64,000 nucleotides of DNA. Source: Chiridota heheva (Eukaryota > Echinodermata > Holothuroidea > Apodida > Chiridotidae). Shown here piece after piece: positions 30,175-43,392 of this stretch; position 1 is the stretch's first letter; each line of letters starts with the position of its first letter. Below the pieces are notes generated by a model, which searched no databases, was not told the DNA's origin, and was given only the letters and a program-made list of their open reading frames with translations. The DNA lies in NCBI GenBank assembly GCA_020152595.1, contig JAIGNY010004098.1, positions 237,501-301,500 on the forward strand, read 5' to 3'. The translations under genes were made by a program, and so were the position numbers.

Positions 30175-32995
30175 ATACAATTAGACAATACAATTGGACG
30201 ATACAATTGGACGATACAACTGGACGATACAACTGGACGATACAACTGGACGATACAACTGGACAATACAAGTGGACGATACACTGAGACGATACAATGA
30301 GACGATACAATGAGACGATACAATGAGACGATACAATGAGGCCATACAATAAGGCCATACAATGAGGCCATACAATTAGGCCATACAATTAGGCGATACA
30401 AATTTACAGATACAAATTTACAGATACAAACAATTAAACGGTACGGATACAATTAGATGGTACGGATACAATTAGATGGTAAGGATACAATTAGACGGTA
30501 AGGATACAATTAGACGGTAAGGATACAATTAGACGATACGGGTACAAATATACGATACGGATACAATTAGACGACACGGATACAATAAGACGATACTGAT
30601 ACAATTAGACGACACGGATACAATAAGACGATACGGATACAATAAGACGATACGGATACAATTAGACACGGATACAATTAGGCGATACAATTAGGCGACA
30701 CGGATACAATAAGGCGATCACGGATACAATTAGGGCGACGGATACAATTAGGCGACACGGATACAATTAGACGATACGGATACAATTAGAGCGATACGGA
30801 TACAATTAGGCGATACGGATACAATTAGGCGACACGGATACAATTAGGCGATACGGATACAATTAGGCGATACGGATACAATTAGCGATACGGATACAAT
30901 TAGGCGACACGGATACAATTAGCGATCGGATACAATTACGGATACAATTAGGCGACACGGATACAATTAGGCGATACGGATACAATTAGACGATACGGAT
31001 ACAATTAGGCGACGGATACAATTAGGCGATACGGATACAATTAGGCGATACGGATACAATTAGGCGACACGGATACAATTAGGCGATACGGATACAATTA
31101 GGCGATACGGATACAATTAGGCGATACTGATACAATTAGGCGACACGGATACAATTAGGCGACACGGATACAATTAGGGCGATCACGGATACAATTAGGC
31201 GATACGGATACAATAAGGCGACCACGGATACAATTAGAGCGACACGGATACAATTAGGCGACACGGATACAATTAGGCGACACGGATACAATTAGAGCGA
31301 TACGGATACAATTAGACGATACGGATACAATTAGACGACACGGATACAATTAGCGACACGGATACAATTAGACGACACGGATACAATTAGGCGATACGGA
31401 TACAATTAGACGACACGGATACAATTAGGCGATACTGATACAATTAGACGACACGGATACAATTAGGCGACACGGACGGATACTGATACAATTAGACGAC
31501 GGATACAATTAGACGGATACAATTAGACGACACGGATACAATTAGACGATACGGATACAATTAGACGACACGGATACAATTAGACGATACGGATACAATT
31601 AGTCGATACGGATACAATTAGACGATACGGATACAATTAGACGATACGGATACAATTAGACGATCACGGATACAATTAGACGGACACGTGGAGGCGATGC
31701 GGATACAATTAGCGACACGGATACAATTAGGCGATACGGATACAATTAGGCGATACGGATACAATTAGGCGACACGGATACAATTAGACGATACTGATAC
31801 AATTAGACGATACGGATACAATTAGACGACACGGATACAATTAGACGATACGGATACAATTAGACGATACGGATACAATTAGACGATACGGATACAATTA
31901 GACGATACGGATACAATTAGACGATACGGATACAATTAGACGACACGGATACAATTAGACGATACTGATACAATTAGACGATACGGATACAATTAGACGA
32001 CACGGATACAATTAGACGATACGGATACAATTAGACGATACGGATACAATTAGACGACACGGATACAATTAGGATACGGATACAATTAGGCGATCACGGA
32101 TACAATTAGGCGACACGGATACAATAGAGGCGATACGGATACAATTAGGCGACACGGATACAATTAGGCGACACGGATACAATTAGACGGATACAATTAG
32201 GCGATACGGATACAATTAGCGATCACGGATACAATTAGCGATCACGGATACAATTAGCGCGACACGGATACAATTAGGCGATGCGGATACAATTAGGCGA
32301 TCACGGATACAATTAGACGATACGGATACAATTAGGGCGATCACGGATACAATTAGGCGATCACGGATACAATTAGCGATACGGATACAATTAGGCGATA
32401 CGGATACAATTAGGCGATACGGATACAATTAGGCGATACGGATACAATTAGCGATCACGGATACAATTAGCGATACTGATACAATTAGGCGATACGGATA
32501 CAATTAGCGATCACGGATACAATTAGGCGATGCGGATACAATTAGCGATACGGATACAATTAGCGATACGGATACAATTAGGCGATACGGATACAATTAG
32601 GCGATACTGATACAATTAGGCGATACAATGGGCGACGGATACAATTAGGCGATACGGATACAATTAGACGAAATACGGATACAATTAAGCGATACGGATA
32701 CAATTAGGCGATACTGATACAATTAGGCGATACGGATACAATTAGGCGATGCGGATACAATTAGGCGACGGATACAATTAGGCGACACGGATACAATTAG
32801 ACGATACGGATACAATTAGTCGATACGGATACAATTAGGCGACGGATACAATTAGACGATACGGATACAATTAGACGATACGGATACAATTAGACGATAC
32901 GGATACAATTAGTCGATACGGATACAATTAGACGATACGGATACAATTAGACGATACGGATACAATTAGACGATACAGATACAATTAGACGATAC
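30175..32995 (+). repeat. Satellite of 13-bp units (start) changing into 19-bp units, about 145 copies
   Basis: From 30175 to about 30410 the unit is 13 bp (GATACAACTGGAC, GATACAATGAGAC). From about 30440 it becomes 19 bp (GATACGGATACAATTAGAC, with GGC for GAC in long runs). The 19-mer equals GATACG plus the 13-mer. Small insertions and losses (GCGATCACGG, TTAGCGACACGG) are common. There is no gene inside. Confidence 0.95.
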
Positions 32996-33206
32996 ATTAT
33001 TATTTTCTGAAACATCTATTTTTGAAACATTCAGTTGCATAAAATTATGTGTGTACTTTCTTAATTTCTAAGAAACACATGTTCATTACATCTGTTACAA
33101 GTACTCTTAGCTTGATGCAATGTTGCGCATTAAGTATCTAGTTTTCTAATAGTTTTAACTTCAATCGCTGCTTTAACATATTTTAAATCTCTCTCTCCAA
33201 AAATAC

Positions 33207-34337
33207 TAATTAGAACAACAAATTAACTCACCTCATTGGATTAGAACAACTTAATTAACTCACCTCACAGGATTATAACAACTTGATTAACTATCCTCAT
33301 TGGATTAGAACAACTTGATTAACTCACCTCATCGGATTAGAACAACTTGATTAACTCACCTCATCAGATTAGAACAACTTGATTAACTATATTCATTGGA
33401 TTAGAACAACTTGATTAACTCACCTCATCGGATTAGAACAACTTGATTAACTCACCTCATCGGATTAGAACAACTTGATTAACTATACTCATTGGATTAG
33501 AACAACTTGATTAACTCACCTCATTGGATTAGAACAACTTGATTAACTCACCTCATTGGATTAGAACAACTTGATTAACTATCCTCATTGGATTAGAACA
33601 ACTTGATTAATTATCCTCATTGGATTAGAACAACTTGATTAACTCACCTCATTGGATAGAACAACTTGATTAACACCTCAATGGATTAGAACAACTTGAT
33701 TAACTCACCTCACGGGATTAGAACAACTTGATTAACTATCCTCATTGGATTAGAACAACTTAATTAACTCACCTCATCGGATTAGAACAACTTGATTAAC
33801 TCACCTCATCAGATTAAAACAACTTGATTAACTCACCTCATTGGATAGAACAACTTGATTGACACCTCAATGGATTAGAACAACTTAGTTAACTCACCTC
33901 ATTGGATTAGAACAACTTGATTAACACCTCATTGGATTAGAACAACTTGATTAACCATCCTCATCAGATTAGAACAACTTGATTAACTCACTTCACAGGA
34001 TTAGAACAACTTGATTAACACCTCATTGGATTAGAACAACTTGATTAACTCACCTCATTGGATTAGAACAACTTGATTAACTCACCTTAATGGATTAGAA
34101 CAACTTGATTAACTATCCTTATTGGATTATAACAACTTGATTAACTCACCTTATTGGATTATAACAACTTGATTAACTCACCTCATTGGATTAGAACAAC
34201 TTGATTAACTCACCTCACAGGATTAAAACAACTTGATTAACTATTCTCATTGGATTAAAACAACTTGATTAACTCACCTTATTGGATTATAACAACTTGA
34301 TTAACTCACCTCCTTGGATTAGAACAACTTGATTAAC
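33207..34337 (+). repeat. 32-bp satellite, left part
   Basis: The unit is GATTAGAACAACTTGATTAA plus CTCACCTCATTG, with TATCCTCATTG and CACCTCACAGG variants and some 25-28 bp units that lost part of CTCACCTC. It is interrupted at 34338 by a LINE 3' fragment and continues at 34673. Only about 200 bp separate it from the 19-bp satellite. Confidence 0.95.
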
Positions 34338-34672
34338 CCCCTGTACAACCTTCCCAGAGCTTCCCTCGCTCCCCACAACTCAATTGCTGAGTTCTTCCAG
34401 AAAAATCCTCCAGATAAAATAATCTCCTTCCTTCAGCATGCATCCCTCTATAACCATATTTAATTCTCCTCTTCCACTCCCTCTCTACTTTGTTTTTGTT
34501 TTACCCATGCACCTCTTCTCTCGATCACAGCTTTCTGGCTTTTGTTCTTGAATTTCTCTCATTCCCCCCCTGGTCTCTTTCCTTACTACCTCTAAAATGA
34601 TCTGACCTCTCAGGCACAATTTGACCTTCGTTGTCGTTGCGCCGTTAAGACCTCATCAAACAAACAAACAAA
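34338..34672 (+). mobile_element. 5'-truncated LINE 3' end inserted in satellite
   Basis: Starts CCCCTGTACAACCTTCCCAG, matching copy 2 from about 41756, and ends with CATCAAACAAACAAACAAAC. This is only the last 335 bp of the LINE family seen at 36563-42088. A 5'-truncated copy with an intact tail is the expected product of target-primed reverse transcription. Both sides are the 32-bp satellite. Confidence 0.92.
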
Positions 34673-36113
34673 CTTACAGGATTAGAACAACTTGATTAAC
34701 TATCCTCATTGGATTAGAACAACTTGATTAACTCACCTCATCGGATTAGAACAACTTGATTAACTCACCTCATTGGATTAGAACAACTTGATTAACTATC
34801 CTCATTGGATTAGAACAACTTGAAAAAGTCACCTCATTGGATTAGAACAACTTGATTAAGTCACCTCATTGGATTAGAACAACTTGATTAACTATCCTCA
34901 TTGGATTAGAACAACTTGATTAACTTACCTCATTGGATTAGAACAACTTGATTAACTCACCTCATGGGATTAGAACAACTTGATTAACTCACCTCATCGG
35001 ATTAGAACAACTTGATTAAGTTACCTCATCGGATTAGAACAACTTGATTAACTCACCTTATTGGATTAGAACAACTTGATAAACTCACCTCACAGGATTA
35101 GAACAACTTGATTAACTCACCTCATGGGATTAGAACAACTTGATTAACTCACCTCATCGGATTAGAACAACTTGATTAACTCACCTCATTGGATTAGAAC
35201 AACTTTCTTAACTCACCTTATTGGATTAGAACAACTTGATTAACTCACCTCATCGAATTAGAACAACTTGATTAACTCACCTTATTGGATTAGAACAACT
35301 TGATTAACTCACCTCATTGGATTAGAACAACTTGATTAACTCACCTCACAGGATTATAACAACTTGATTAACTATCCTCATTGGATTAGAACAACTTGAT
35401 TAACTCACCTTATTGGATTAGAACAACTTGATTAACTCACCTTATTGGATAGAACAACTTGATTAACTATCCTCATTGGATTATAAAAACTTGATTAACT
35501 ATCCTCATTGGATTAGAACAACTTGATTAACTCACCTCATCGGATTAGAACAACTTGATTAACTCACCTTATTGGATTAGAACAACTTGATAAACTCACC
35601 TCACAGGATTAGAACAACTTGATTAAATCACCTCATCCTCATTGGATTAGAACAACTTGATTAACTCACCTCATTCTCATTGGATTAGAACACTTTGATT
35701 AAATCACCTCATTGGATTAGAACAACTTGATTAACTCACCTTATTGGATTAGAACAACTTGATTAACTCACCTCATTCTCATTGGATTAGAACACTTTGA
35801 TTAAATCACCTCATTGGATTAGAACAACTTGATTAACTCACCTTATTGGATTAGAACAACTTGATTAACTCACCTCCTCATTGGATTAGAACAATTTGAT
35901 TAACTCACCTCATTGGATAGAACAACTTGATTAACTCACCTCATTGGATAGAACAACTTGATTAACTCACCTTATTGGATTAGAACAACTTGATTAACTC
36001 ACCTCATCATTGGATTAGAACAATTTGATTAACTCACCTCATTGGATTAACACAATTTGATTAACTCACCTCATTGGATTAGAACAACTTAATTAACTCA
36101 CCTCATTATATCC
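34673..36113 (+). repeat. 32-bp satellite, right part
   Basis: Continues the 33207-34337 array after the LINE fragment. Contains longer variants with an extra CATTCTC or CATC (near 35640, 35690, 35780, 35870, 36005). Confidence 0.95.
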
Positions 36114-36562
36114 TGCTAGCAATTCAATATTGAATTCATGCTACAAACAAGGATTCTTACAATTGAATAATATCTAAATACAATATTGATCATCACCTCA
36201 TCAATGCTGAATACAGACCATGTGGGGATGACAAAGACTCACCCTTGCATTAGGTGAGGGTACTGCTCTACTGTGAACCATTACTGCCTAAATGCTGAAA
36301 ACAGACAATGTGGTGATGACAAAGACTCACCTCTACTGTGAACCATTACTGCCTCAATGCTAAAAACAGATTAGCTGGAGCCTTGATTGTTTTGAATTTG
36401 AATAAAATTATGACAACAGCCAAAATAAATCCAATCAAAGGCTTTTCTTTTACCCTATTTACACTTGGCCCTATCACCCATGATATATGTAAATTATATA
36501 CACTTGATGTCAACTTCCCAATTTATATAAAACATTTTGTCTTTGGATCCTCTTCCACAATC
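36114..36562. other. Short spacer with a partial direct repeat; LINE target site
   Basis: A module of about 100 bp containing AATGCTGAAAACAGACAATG and GATGACAAAGACTCACC occurs at about 36206, 36290 and 36355 (the last one truncated). CTTCCACAATC at 36552-36562 is the left target duplication of LINE copy 2. No gene. Confidence 0.6.
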
Positions 36563-36891
36563 ATCATCAGCAAGAGACTCCTTTGTAATACAGCGTGTGC
36601 AACGAGAGCGACCTGACTTCTATCTGATTTTTTTTTTTCTTAAATATTTCGCTTTGTTTTTCACTTTACTTTGCACAAATTTTGTTTTATATCATCATTT
36701 TTTGATTTTTTCTCTGTGGATGGGCTTTTGTTCTTGGTGAGATCGTTTCCTTTTATATTTTACCTTTCGTTCCTTTTCGTTCTGACCAGACTTTTCGCGC
36801 CTTCGGTACAAGTATAGCGGTCCTAATATAGTAGTTCCGCGACTTTTTTTCTAGCTGCCTCGGGTCTCGGCCCTTGGGTTTTTTTTTCACG

Positions 36892-37670
36892 ATGACAAAA
36901 CGCTTTTGCCTTGACCTTGATCTTGACCCTCCCTTCCCTCCCCGTGACCCACCTACTACCGCTGTTAACCATTATTCAGCCCCAATCCCTAAAATCCTTA
37001 TAATACAGGCCACAAATAAAGAAGATAGTTTCAAGAAAGTTTCCCCATTCCTTATCCACAAGGCACTCCAAGGCCTTGTCGGTAACCTCCCTAAAGTCTC
37101 CACCCTCAGATCCGGTGATCTCTTGGTGCACTGCACCAGAGATACTCGAGCTACCACCCTCCTCAAGATTTAAACCCTAGCAAATACAGGTATCAACGTT
37201 ACTGTCACCCCCCACCGTTCCCTAAACTTCAGTAAAGGTGTGGTCAGATCCAGGGATCTGGCCTACCTTACTAATGAAGACCTCGAAAACGAAGTAACCA
37301 ACCAAAATGTCACAGAAGCCCGTCGTCTTGTCCTCAAGAGAGACGGTGCCGAAACCTCACTAACACCATTTTCCCAACTTTTTCCACACCAACTCTCCCC
37401 TCCCACATAACAGCAGGCTACTTTAGGATCCCAATCACCCCTTACATCCCAAACCCCCTCTGTTGCCATAAGTGCCAAAGGTATGGCCATGGGAAAAACT
37501 CCTGCCGCAGCCAAGTGCGCTGTGGCAACTGTCGAGCCCTAGACCATGACAGCACCTCCTGCACCAGCACCCCACACTGCACGAATTGCAGCGGTACCCA
37601 TCCAGCAAACCATCCCTCCTTCTCTAAAGACTGCCCCACCTGGCTCCAAGAAAAACAAATACCAAACTAA
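36892..37670 (+). pseudogene. LINE copy 2 ORF1 (gag-like, CCHC zinc knuckles), frame-broken
   Basis: Begins MTKRFCLDLD at 36892. The first frame stops at about 37173 (TAA), and the rest must be read across frame breaks. At about 37457-37660 the translation shows CCHKCQRYGHGKNSC, then CGNCRALDHDSTSC and CTNCSGTHPANH, three Cys/His knuckles typical of ORF1 proteins in this group, which bind nucleic acid. Copy 3 keeps the first knuckle region in altered form and copy 1 has lost it. Confidence 0.8.
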
Positions 37671-38203
37671 AATCCCTTAACCCCAACATCACATACCCAC
37701 AGGCCAGGAAGCAATTTCTCGCTTCACTGTATAATGCCCCCCCCCCTAACACAAAAAATTTGACTCGCATACCCAAACAGACCTCACCTGGCTCTTCTTA
37801 CCAAGTCCTAAGCCCATCACCATTGACAACAAACAATCCACACCTACAACCCAAACGACCTCCACCACCACCACTTCTCCCCCTAACCTTCCTTCCTCCT
37901 CAAAGACTTCCGCCATCCCCTACGTCAACACATCTAATGCCAACAAACAACAAACTCAAGCCAACGTGGCTAACAGTAACAGTCACCTAATCAACAAACC
38001 AAGAAACAACCAATAAACAAACAGTCCACCATTCAAACCCACACTAATGACACGGAAGAGAACATGGATTGTTCGCTTACCGAACATATTTCTCGTCCAA
38101 CTTTCAAAAATAACCGTTCCCAAAGAAATAGGGACAAATCCAAAAAGAAAATTAACCAACTCAGACCGAACAGATCCTCCTCAAGATAACCCTTTGCCTC
38201 CTT

Positions 38204-41200
38204 ATGGCGTGCAACATAAACGATAGAAATAACATTTTCAACATCATACAATGGAACATAAGGAGCCTTAAGGCCAATTCTGAAGAAATTGACCTTCTGG
38301 TCACCACCTTCAACCCAGTCGTCTTCTGCCTACAAGAAACTTTCTTGAAAACCACCGACCATTACTCCCTTTACAACTTCGCTTGCTATCACAAACATCA
38401 AGTGGACGCCGACAGGGCCTGTGGGGGCGTCTCCATTCTCATAAGACACGATATCCCGCACAGACCTGTTCAAGTGCACACCAACCTTCAGGCCATCTGT
38501 ATATCTATCTCCCTCCACAAAACTTTCACTCTTTGCAATATTTTACTTCCCCCCAACACCAACATTAAGCCAACCAGCCTTAACAACCTCATCTCTCAGC
38601 TCCCCTCCCCCTTCATGGTGACTTTAACGCTCACAACCCTCTGTTATCACCACCCCCAGAGGCAAGCTCATCGAGAACACTTTTCGTCAGCACAGCCTCT
38701 CCTTGCTCAACACCAACTCCCCGACCTACCTTCACCCTGCCACAGGTTCCCTTACCTGTATTGACCTGTCTATCTGTTCCCCCAACCTCCTCCCTGATTT
38801 TAGCTGGAGAGTCACTGCTGACCTCTGTGGTAGTGATCATTACCCTCTTCTTGTACACTCTAACCTTCAAACCCCCACTGACCACACCCCAAATTAGAAA
38901 CTCGAGAAGGCTGACTGGCCCCTTTTCGAAACCCTCTGTTACTCACACCTCTCCCCCCCATCTCCGTGAGGATGAGGAACCCATGTCAAACTTCAGTAAT
39001 ATCCTTATCAACATCGCCACCTGCTCAATTCCCAAAACCCCCAAATCATCCCCCAACCCCTGGTTCTCTGATGACTGCAAAACCGCCATCAAGAACAGAA
39101 AAAGAGCCCTCAGAAACTTCAAAACTAACCCGACCACCCATAACCTCAACCTCTTTCGCATCAACCGTGCCAAGGCCAGACGCACTATCAAGGACAGTAA
39201 AACTAACATTTGGAACAACTTCATCTCTTCTCTCACCACCAACACCCCACAAAGAAGATTTGGAGAATGGTTAACAGCTTCCACGGCAGAGTAGGCAAAT
39301 CTCCCATCTCTCTCAGAATGGTGACCTTCTCACCGCAAAAAAGGACATCGTTAACCACCTCGCTGCCTCTTTCAGCAACATCTCATCCTCGACCAACTAC
39401 TCCAATGCCTTCAAAACCAAAAAAGCTTCTGATGAAGCCCGGAAAATCACTTTTCCTTCCGACAACTCCGAAAGCTACAATGCCCCTCTCTGAATTAAAC
39501 CTAGCCATCCACGATGCTGGCTGTACCTCCAAGGGCCCAGATAACATCCCCTACCAGTTCCTGAAACACCTCCCCATCAAGGCCACCACTACCCTACTCA
39601 CAATCTTTAACAACAATTGGACCTCGCACTCCTTTACCCCCTATATGGAGGACAGCTATTGTCATCCTCGTCCTTAAACCGGAGAAAGACGGTACCGATC
39701 CCTCCAGCTACCGCCCCATCGCCCTAACTTGCTGTCTCTGTAAAATTATGGAAAGGATTATTAATCAGAGACTAAACTGGTTTCTTGAGACCAACAGAAT
39801 CCTCTCCCCTGACCAAAGCGGCTTCCGAAAACGTCGCAATACCCTACACCACTTAATTACGCGCGACACCGCTATCCGGGAATCCTTTGCAAAAAAGGAA
39901 CACCTCATTACCATATTTTTTGACCTTGAGAAAGCTTTCGACACTACTTGGAAATACGGCATTACCCGCTAACTTCACACCATCGGCCTTAGAGGCCATC
40001 TCCCTGTCTTTATTCAAAACTTCCTCTCATCCAGGCGGTTCCAAGTTCGTATTGGCCACACCATCTCCAACCCGTACCCCCAAGAAGAGGGCGTCCCCCA
40101 AGGCAGCATCCTCTCTCTTCAACCTAAGCATCAATGACATCGCGGATGACCTTGGCCCCAACATCAAACGTACCTTATGTGTGGATGACTTCACCATCTT
40201 TTACTCCTCCCCGAGCTTTCCTATTGTTGAAAGTAGGCTTCAAACCAGCCTCGACCTGCTGCAAGACTGGAGCAACAAAAACATTTTAAATTTTAATTTT
40301 AATTTCAAATTCTCCAAAGACAAGACAGTCTGCATGCACTTTTGTCATTTCAACAACCTCCACTGCAACCCGAACTTTGTGCTCAATGGTAATCGCATCC
40401 CAAAAGTTGAACACACAAAGTTTCTGGGTCTTACTCTAGACCCTAAGCTTACCTACAAGCAATACATCACCAACCTGTAACTGAAATGCAACAGCTCCCT
40501 GAACCTCCTCAGACTCCTCTCCAACACCACTTGGGGTGCGAACCGCTTTGCTCTCCTCAAAATTTTCAGGCTCACCATTCGTGCCAAGCTTGACTACGGC
40601 AATATTGTCTACTGTGTCGCTCACAACTCATACCTCAAGCACATCAACACCATCCAAAATGAAGCCCTCAGGCTTTGTCTAGGTGCTTACAGGACCTCCC
40701 CAATCACCAGCCTTCATGTTGAAGCCAACGAACTCCCCTTTCTACTTAGATGTAGAAAGCTTAGCCTATCCTATGCTTTTAGGGTCCTCACCAACACCCA
40801 GAACCCTGTTTAAAACCTCATTAGGTACCCTAATTTCTCCACCCTCTTTGATAGGACTAAAACCCTATCCCCTCCCTTCAGCTTACGCATTAAATCAGAC
40901 CTCTTCCATCTCGGCATCAACCCCACCACTCTCGGCACCTTCTCCTGGCCCACTTTTCCTCCTTGGGCCACCCCCCTCCCTTCTGTCCACCTGGGCCTCT
41001 CCACTCATCACAAAACTCAAACCCATCCTAACGTGTTCATCAGTCTCCACAACCAAGTCAAAGACCAACTCTCAAATTACACCTCCATCTATACTGATGG
41101 GTCCAAGGAGGGCAACAAGACAGCTGCTGCTGCGGTCATCCAAGACATCACCCTCAGTAGCAGACTTCCCGACTATTCATCCATCTTTTCAGCCAAGGCT

Positions 41201-41880
41201 AAGGCCATTCTCCTTGCCCTCAACTTTATTGAGTACTCCCCGCTCAGCCACTTTGTTATTTTCTCAGACTCAAAGGCTGTTCTTACTTCTTTACTCAACC
41301 TTAAATGGGATAACCTCACATGCCACCTCCTCCTCCGCAAACTCCTTTCTCCCACCCTCTGCAGGAAAAGTATTCTTTTCTTCTGGATACCCAGCCATGT
41401 TGGCATCCGGGTAATGACAGGGCTGATGCAGCCGCTAAGCTTGCCCTCACCCTCCTCCCTGCCCCTTTTCCCAAAACCCTCTCTGACATCAAACCGCTTA
41501 TCGCTTCTCTTGTTCGGGACCGCTGGCAAACCTCATGGAAGTCCCAAATTGATAACAAACTCCATGTCATCCAGCCCACAATTCCGATCAAAGCCACCAT
41601 CAACAACCTCTCTCGTATTGACAACGTTCATATTACCTGTCTTATAATTGGTCACACTCATCTCACCCACTCCCACCTCCTTATTGGCTTCCCCCAACCC
41701 CTCTGCAACAATTTCCATTGCACCCTCACAATCCATCATGTTCTCCTTGCTTGCCCCCTGTACAACCTTCCCAGAGCCTCCCTCTCTCCCTACAACTCAA
41801 TTGCCGAGTTCTTCCAGAAAAATCCTCCGGATAAAATTATCTCCTTCCTTCATCATGCCTCCCTCTACGACCATATTTAA
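38204..41880 (+). pseudogene. LINE copy 2 ORF2 (endonuclease, reverse transcriptase, RNase H), frame-broken
   Basis: Starts MACNINDRNN. Endonuclease: IIQWNIRSLKAN, FCLQETF, and after a frameshift a GDFNAHN segment at about 38616, then CGSDHYPLL at about 38827. Reverse transcriptase: PSSYRPIALTCCL (about 39700), FFDLEKAFDTTW (about 39920) and CVDDFTIFYSS (about 40181), with Cys where Tyr/Phe usually stands before the VDD. RNase H: YTDGSKEGN (about 41090), IFSDSKAVLTSL (about 41257) and FWIPSHVGI (about 41380). Frameshifts near 38610, 39290, 39480, 40800 and 41407 and stops such as TAA at about 39970 prevent translation. Confidence 0.85.
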
Positions 41881-42098
41881 TTCTCCTCTTCCACCCCCTC
41901 TCTACTGTTTTTGTTTCAACCATGCACCTCCCCTCACGATCACAGCTTTCTGACCTTTTGTCCTTAAATTTCTCTCATTCTCCCCCTGTTTCCTTTACTT
42001 CCTACCTCTAGAATGATCTGACCTCTCAGGCACAATTTGACCTTAGTTGTTGTGGTGCCGTTAACCATCATCAAACAAACAAACAAACTTCCACAATC

Positions 42099-43392
42099 GT
42101 TAAGGCGGAAGAAGCAGAGTTTGAATTTTGATCTAAACACGATCATATCAAAACCAAAGGTTTGACTCAGCGTAGAAAAGTTCCACCTTTTAAGAAAGTG
42201 GGGTTGGTAAACGACACATTTGTGAAAAAAATAAATAGTGTATGTTAGTGTTTACATGGGTACCCGAAATATCAATTGTGTTGTTACCCGGTTCCAAAAA
42301 TACAACCCGGGTATAGATTTTCATATTACTAATTGCAGACTGTTTTTGTTTCAGAATTGTATGTTAAAAATAATAAGTCTTAACTTACAAGAATTATAAA
42401 GTGTGTTTCCTTTCTATTCCAACGCATTACAATAAAACGATCACAAAATATTGTCCCAGATCGCAGAAAAGATGTTGAACGAGTGATGTGGCTCTATGTA
42501 GTAACGTATGTTACTAGTAATGCAATGTGTGTAGTATGCTTTAGAAAAAATATATTGCGGTTGTACATTACCAAACTGTTTTAAAAGCGTGTCTGCTATT
42601 TGCTGCAAAAAAATTGTAACACTTATTATGAACCAATCATAAGTTGTGTTCAATGAAATTGTTACGTGTTACTGAGCGTGCACGTAACAGAATCGTGGAA
42701 TCAATCAGTAATTCCCAGCATAGCGTTAATAAGGTGGAATCGTGTGTTTAATATTCCAGAATACCAAGTGACCCGTCTCGTGAAGATTCGAGGAAGTGCG
42801 TATATTACTATTTTACGGTATTTTATAAAGACGGGTAAATAAAAGAGACAAGAAACATCTGTATTCTCTTTCTTTATTCACAAAAACATAAGTACGATTG
42901 AAAAACAAGAATTATTACAAGATTTTACAAGGTATACTCTAAGACTTCAACACATATAATTTTTCCACTAAAAATATTGAAAATGCTTTGTCAGTACGTC
43001 GGATACCCAGCCAATTATGCCGGTCAGGTACCCGGTCCAATTCTTAGACCCAGTGCAAACACTATACAAAATCTGTCTCGACTGGTGTGGAAAGTCAACT
43101 GTAGAAGCTTGGCACCCATCCTCAGTTTTTCAACAATTGTTTAATTGCACTTTAAAATTTCTCGACCTGGTAATTTACTTTGAATAGATTCTAATTTACA
43201 ACTTCTATCATTATATTCAATGGTTCTCAAGTCACAAAATATCAGGAAAAAGACAATAAAATACACAAAGACTTTTGGAGAATGTGAGCATGAGGGCGCC
43301 AAGTCACTTTCAACCTTCTACAGTACACACTAATTCTTTCTACAAAAATAAGGCAGAATTTGAAAAATATCTTAAGGGAATAAGCAAGTAAC
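42099..43392. other. No gene recognised; possible 3' UTR end of the sulfotransferase gene on the - strand
   Basis: No convincing frame. The first canonical polyadenylation word on the minus strand after the sulfotransferase stop seems to be AATAAA at 42878-42873, beyond the 40-bp array. Around 42240-42330 and 43010-43050 there are repeated ACCCGG/TACCCGG words. An LTR was considered for 42650-42900 but not supported. Confidence 0.35.

Larger units (their letters stand above)
36563..42088 (+). mobile_element. LINE copy 2 (I/Nimb-group-like), near full length, with target-site duplication
   Basis: The 11-mer CTTCCACAATC lies at 36552-36562 and again at 42088-42098, bordering the element. A 5' UTR of about 330 bp contains GTAGTTCCGCGAC. 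ORF1 starts at 36892 and ORF2 at about 38204. The element ends with CATCAAACAAACAAACAAAC. Domain order: zinc knuckles, AP-type endonuclease, reverse transcriptase, RNase H. Several frameshifts and stops make it inactive. Presence of RNase H argues for the I/Nimb group over classical Jockey or CR1, but no phylogeny was possible. Confidence 0.93.

Noticed and set aside
38204..38764. Endonuclease-like frame as another ANGEL/EEP host gene
   Set aside because: It is followed by reverse transcriptase and RNase H, and repeated at 24.3 and 52.2 kb, so it belongs to the LINE family.
42650..42900. Possible LTR with AATAAAAGAGACAAG near its end
   Set aside because: No second LTR, primer-binding site or target duplication was found.
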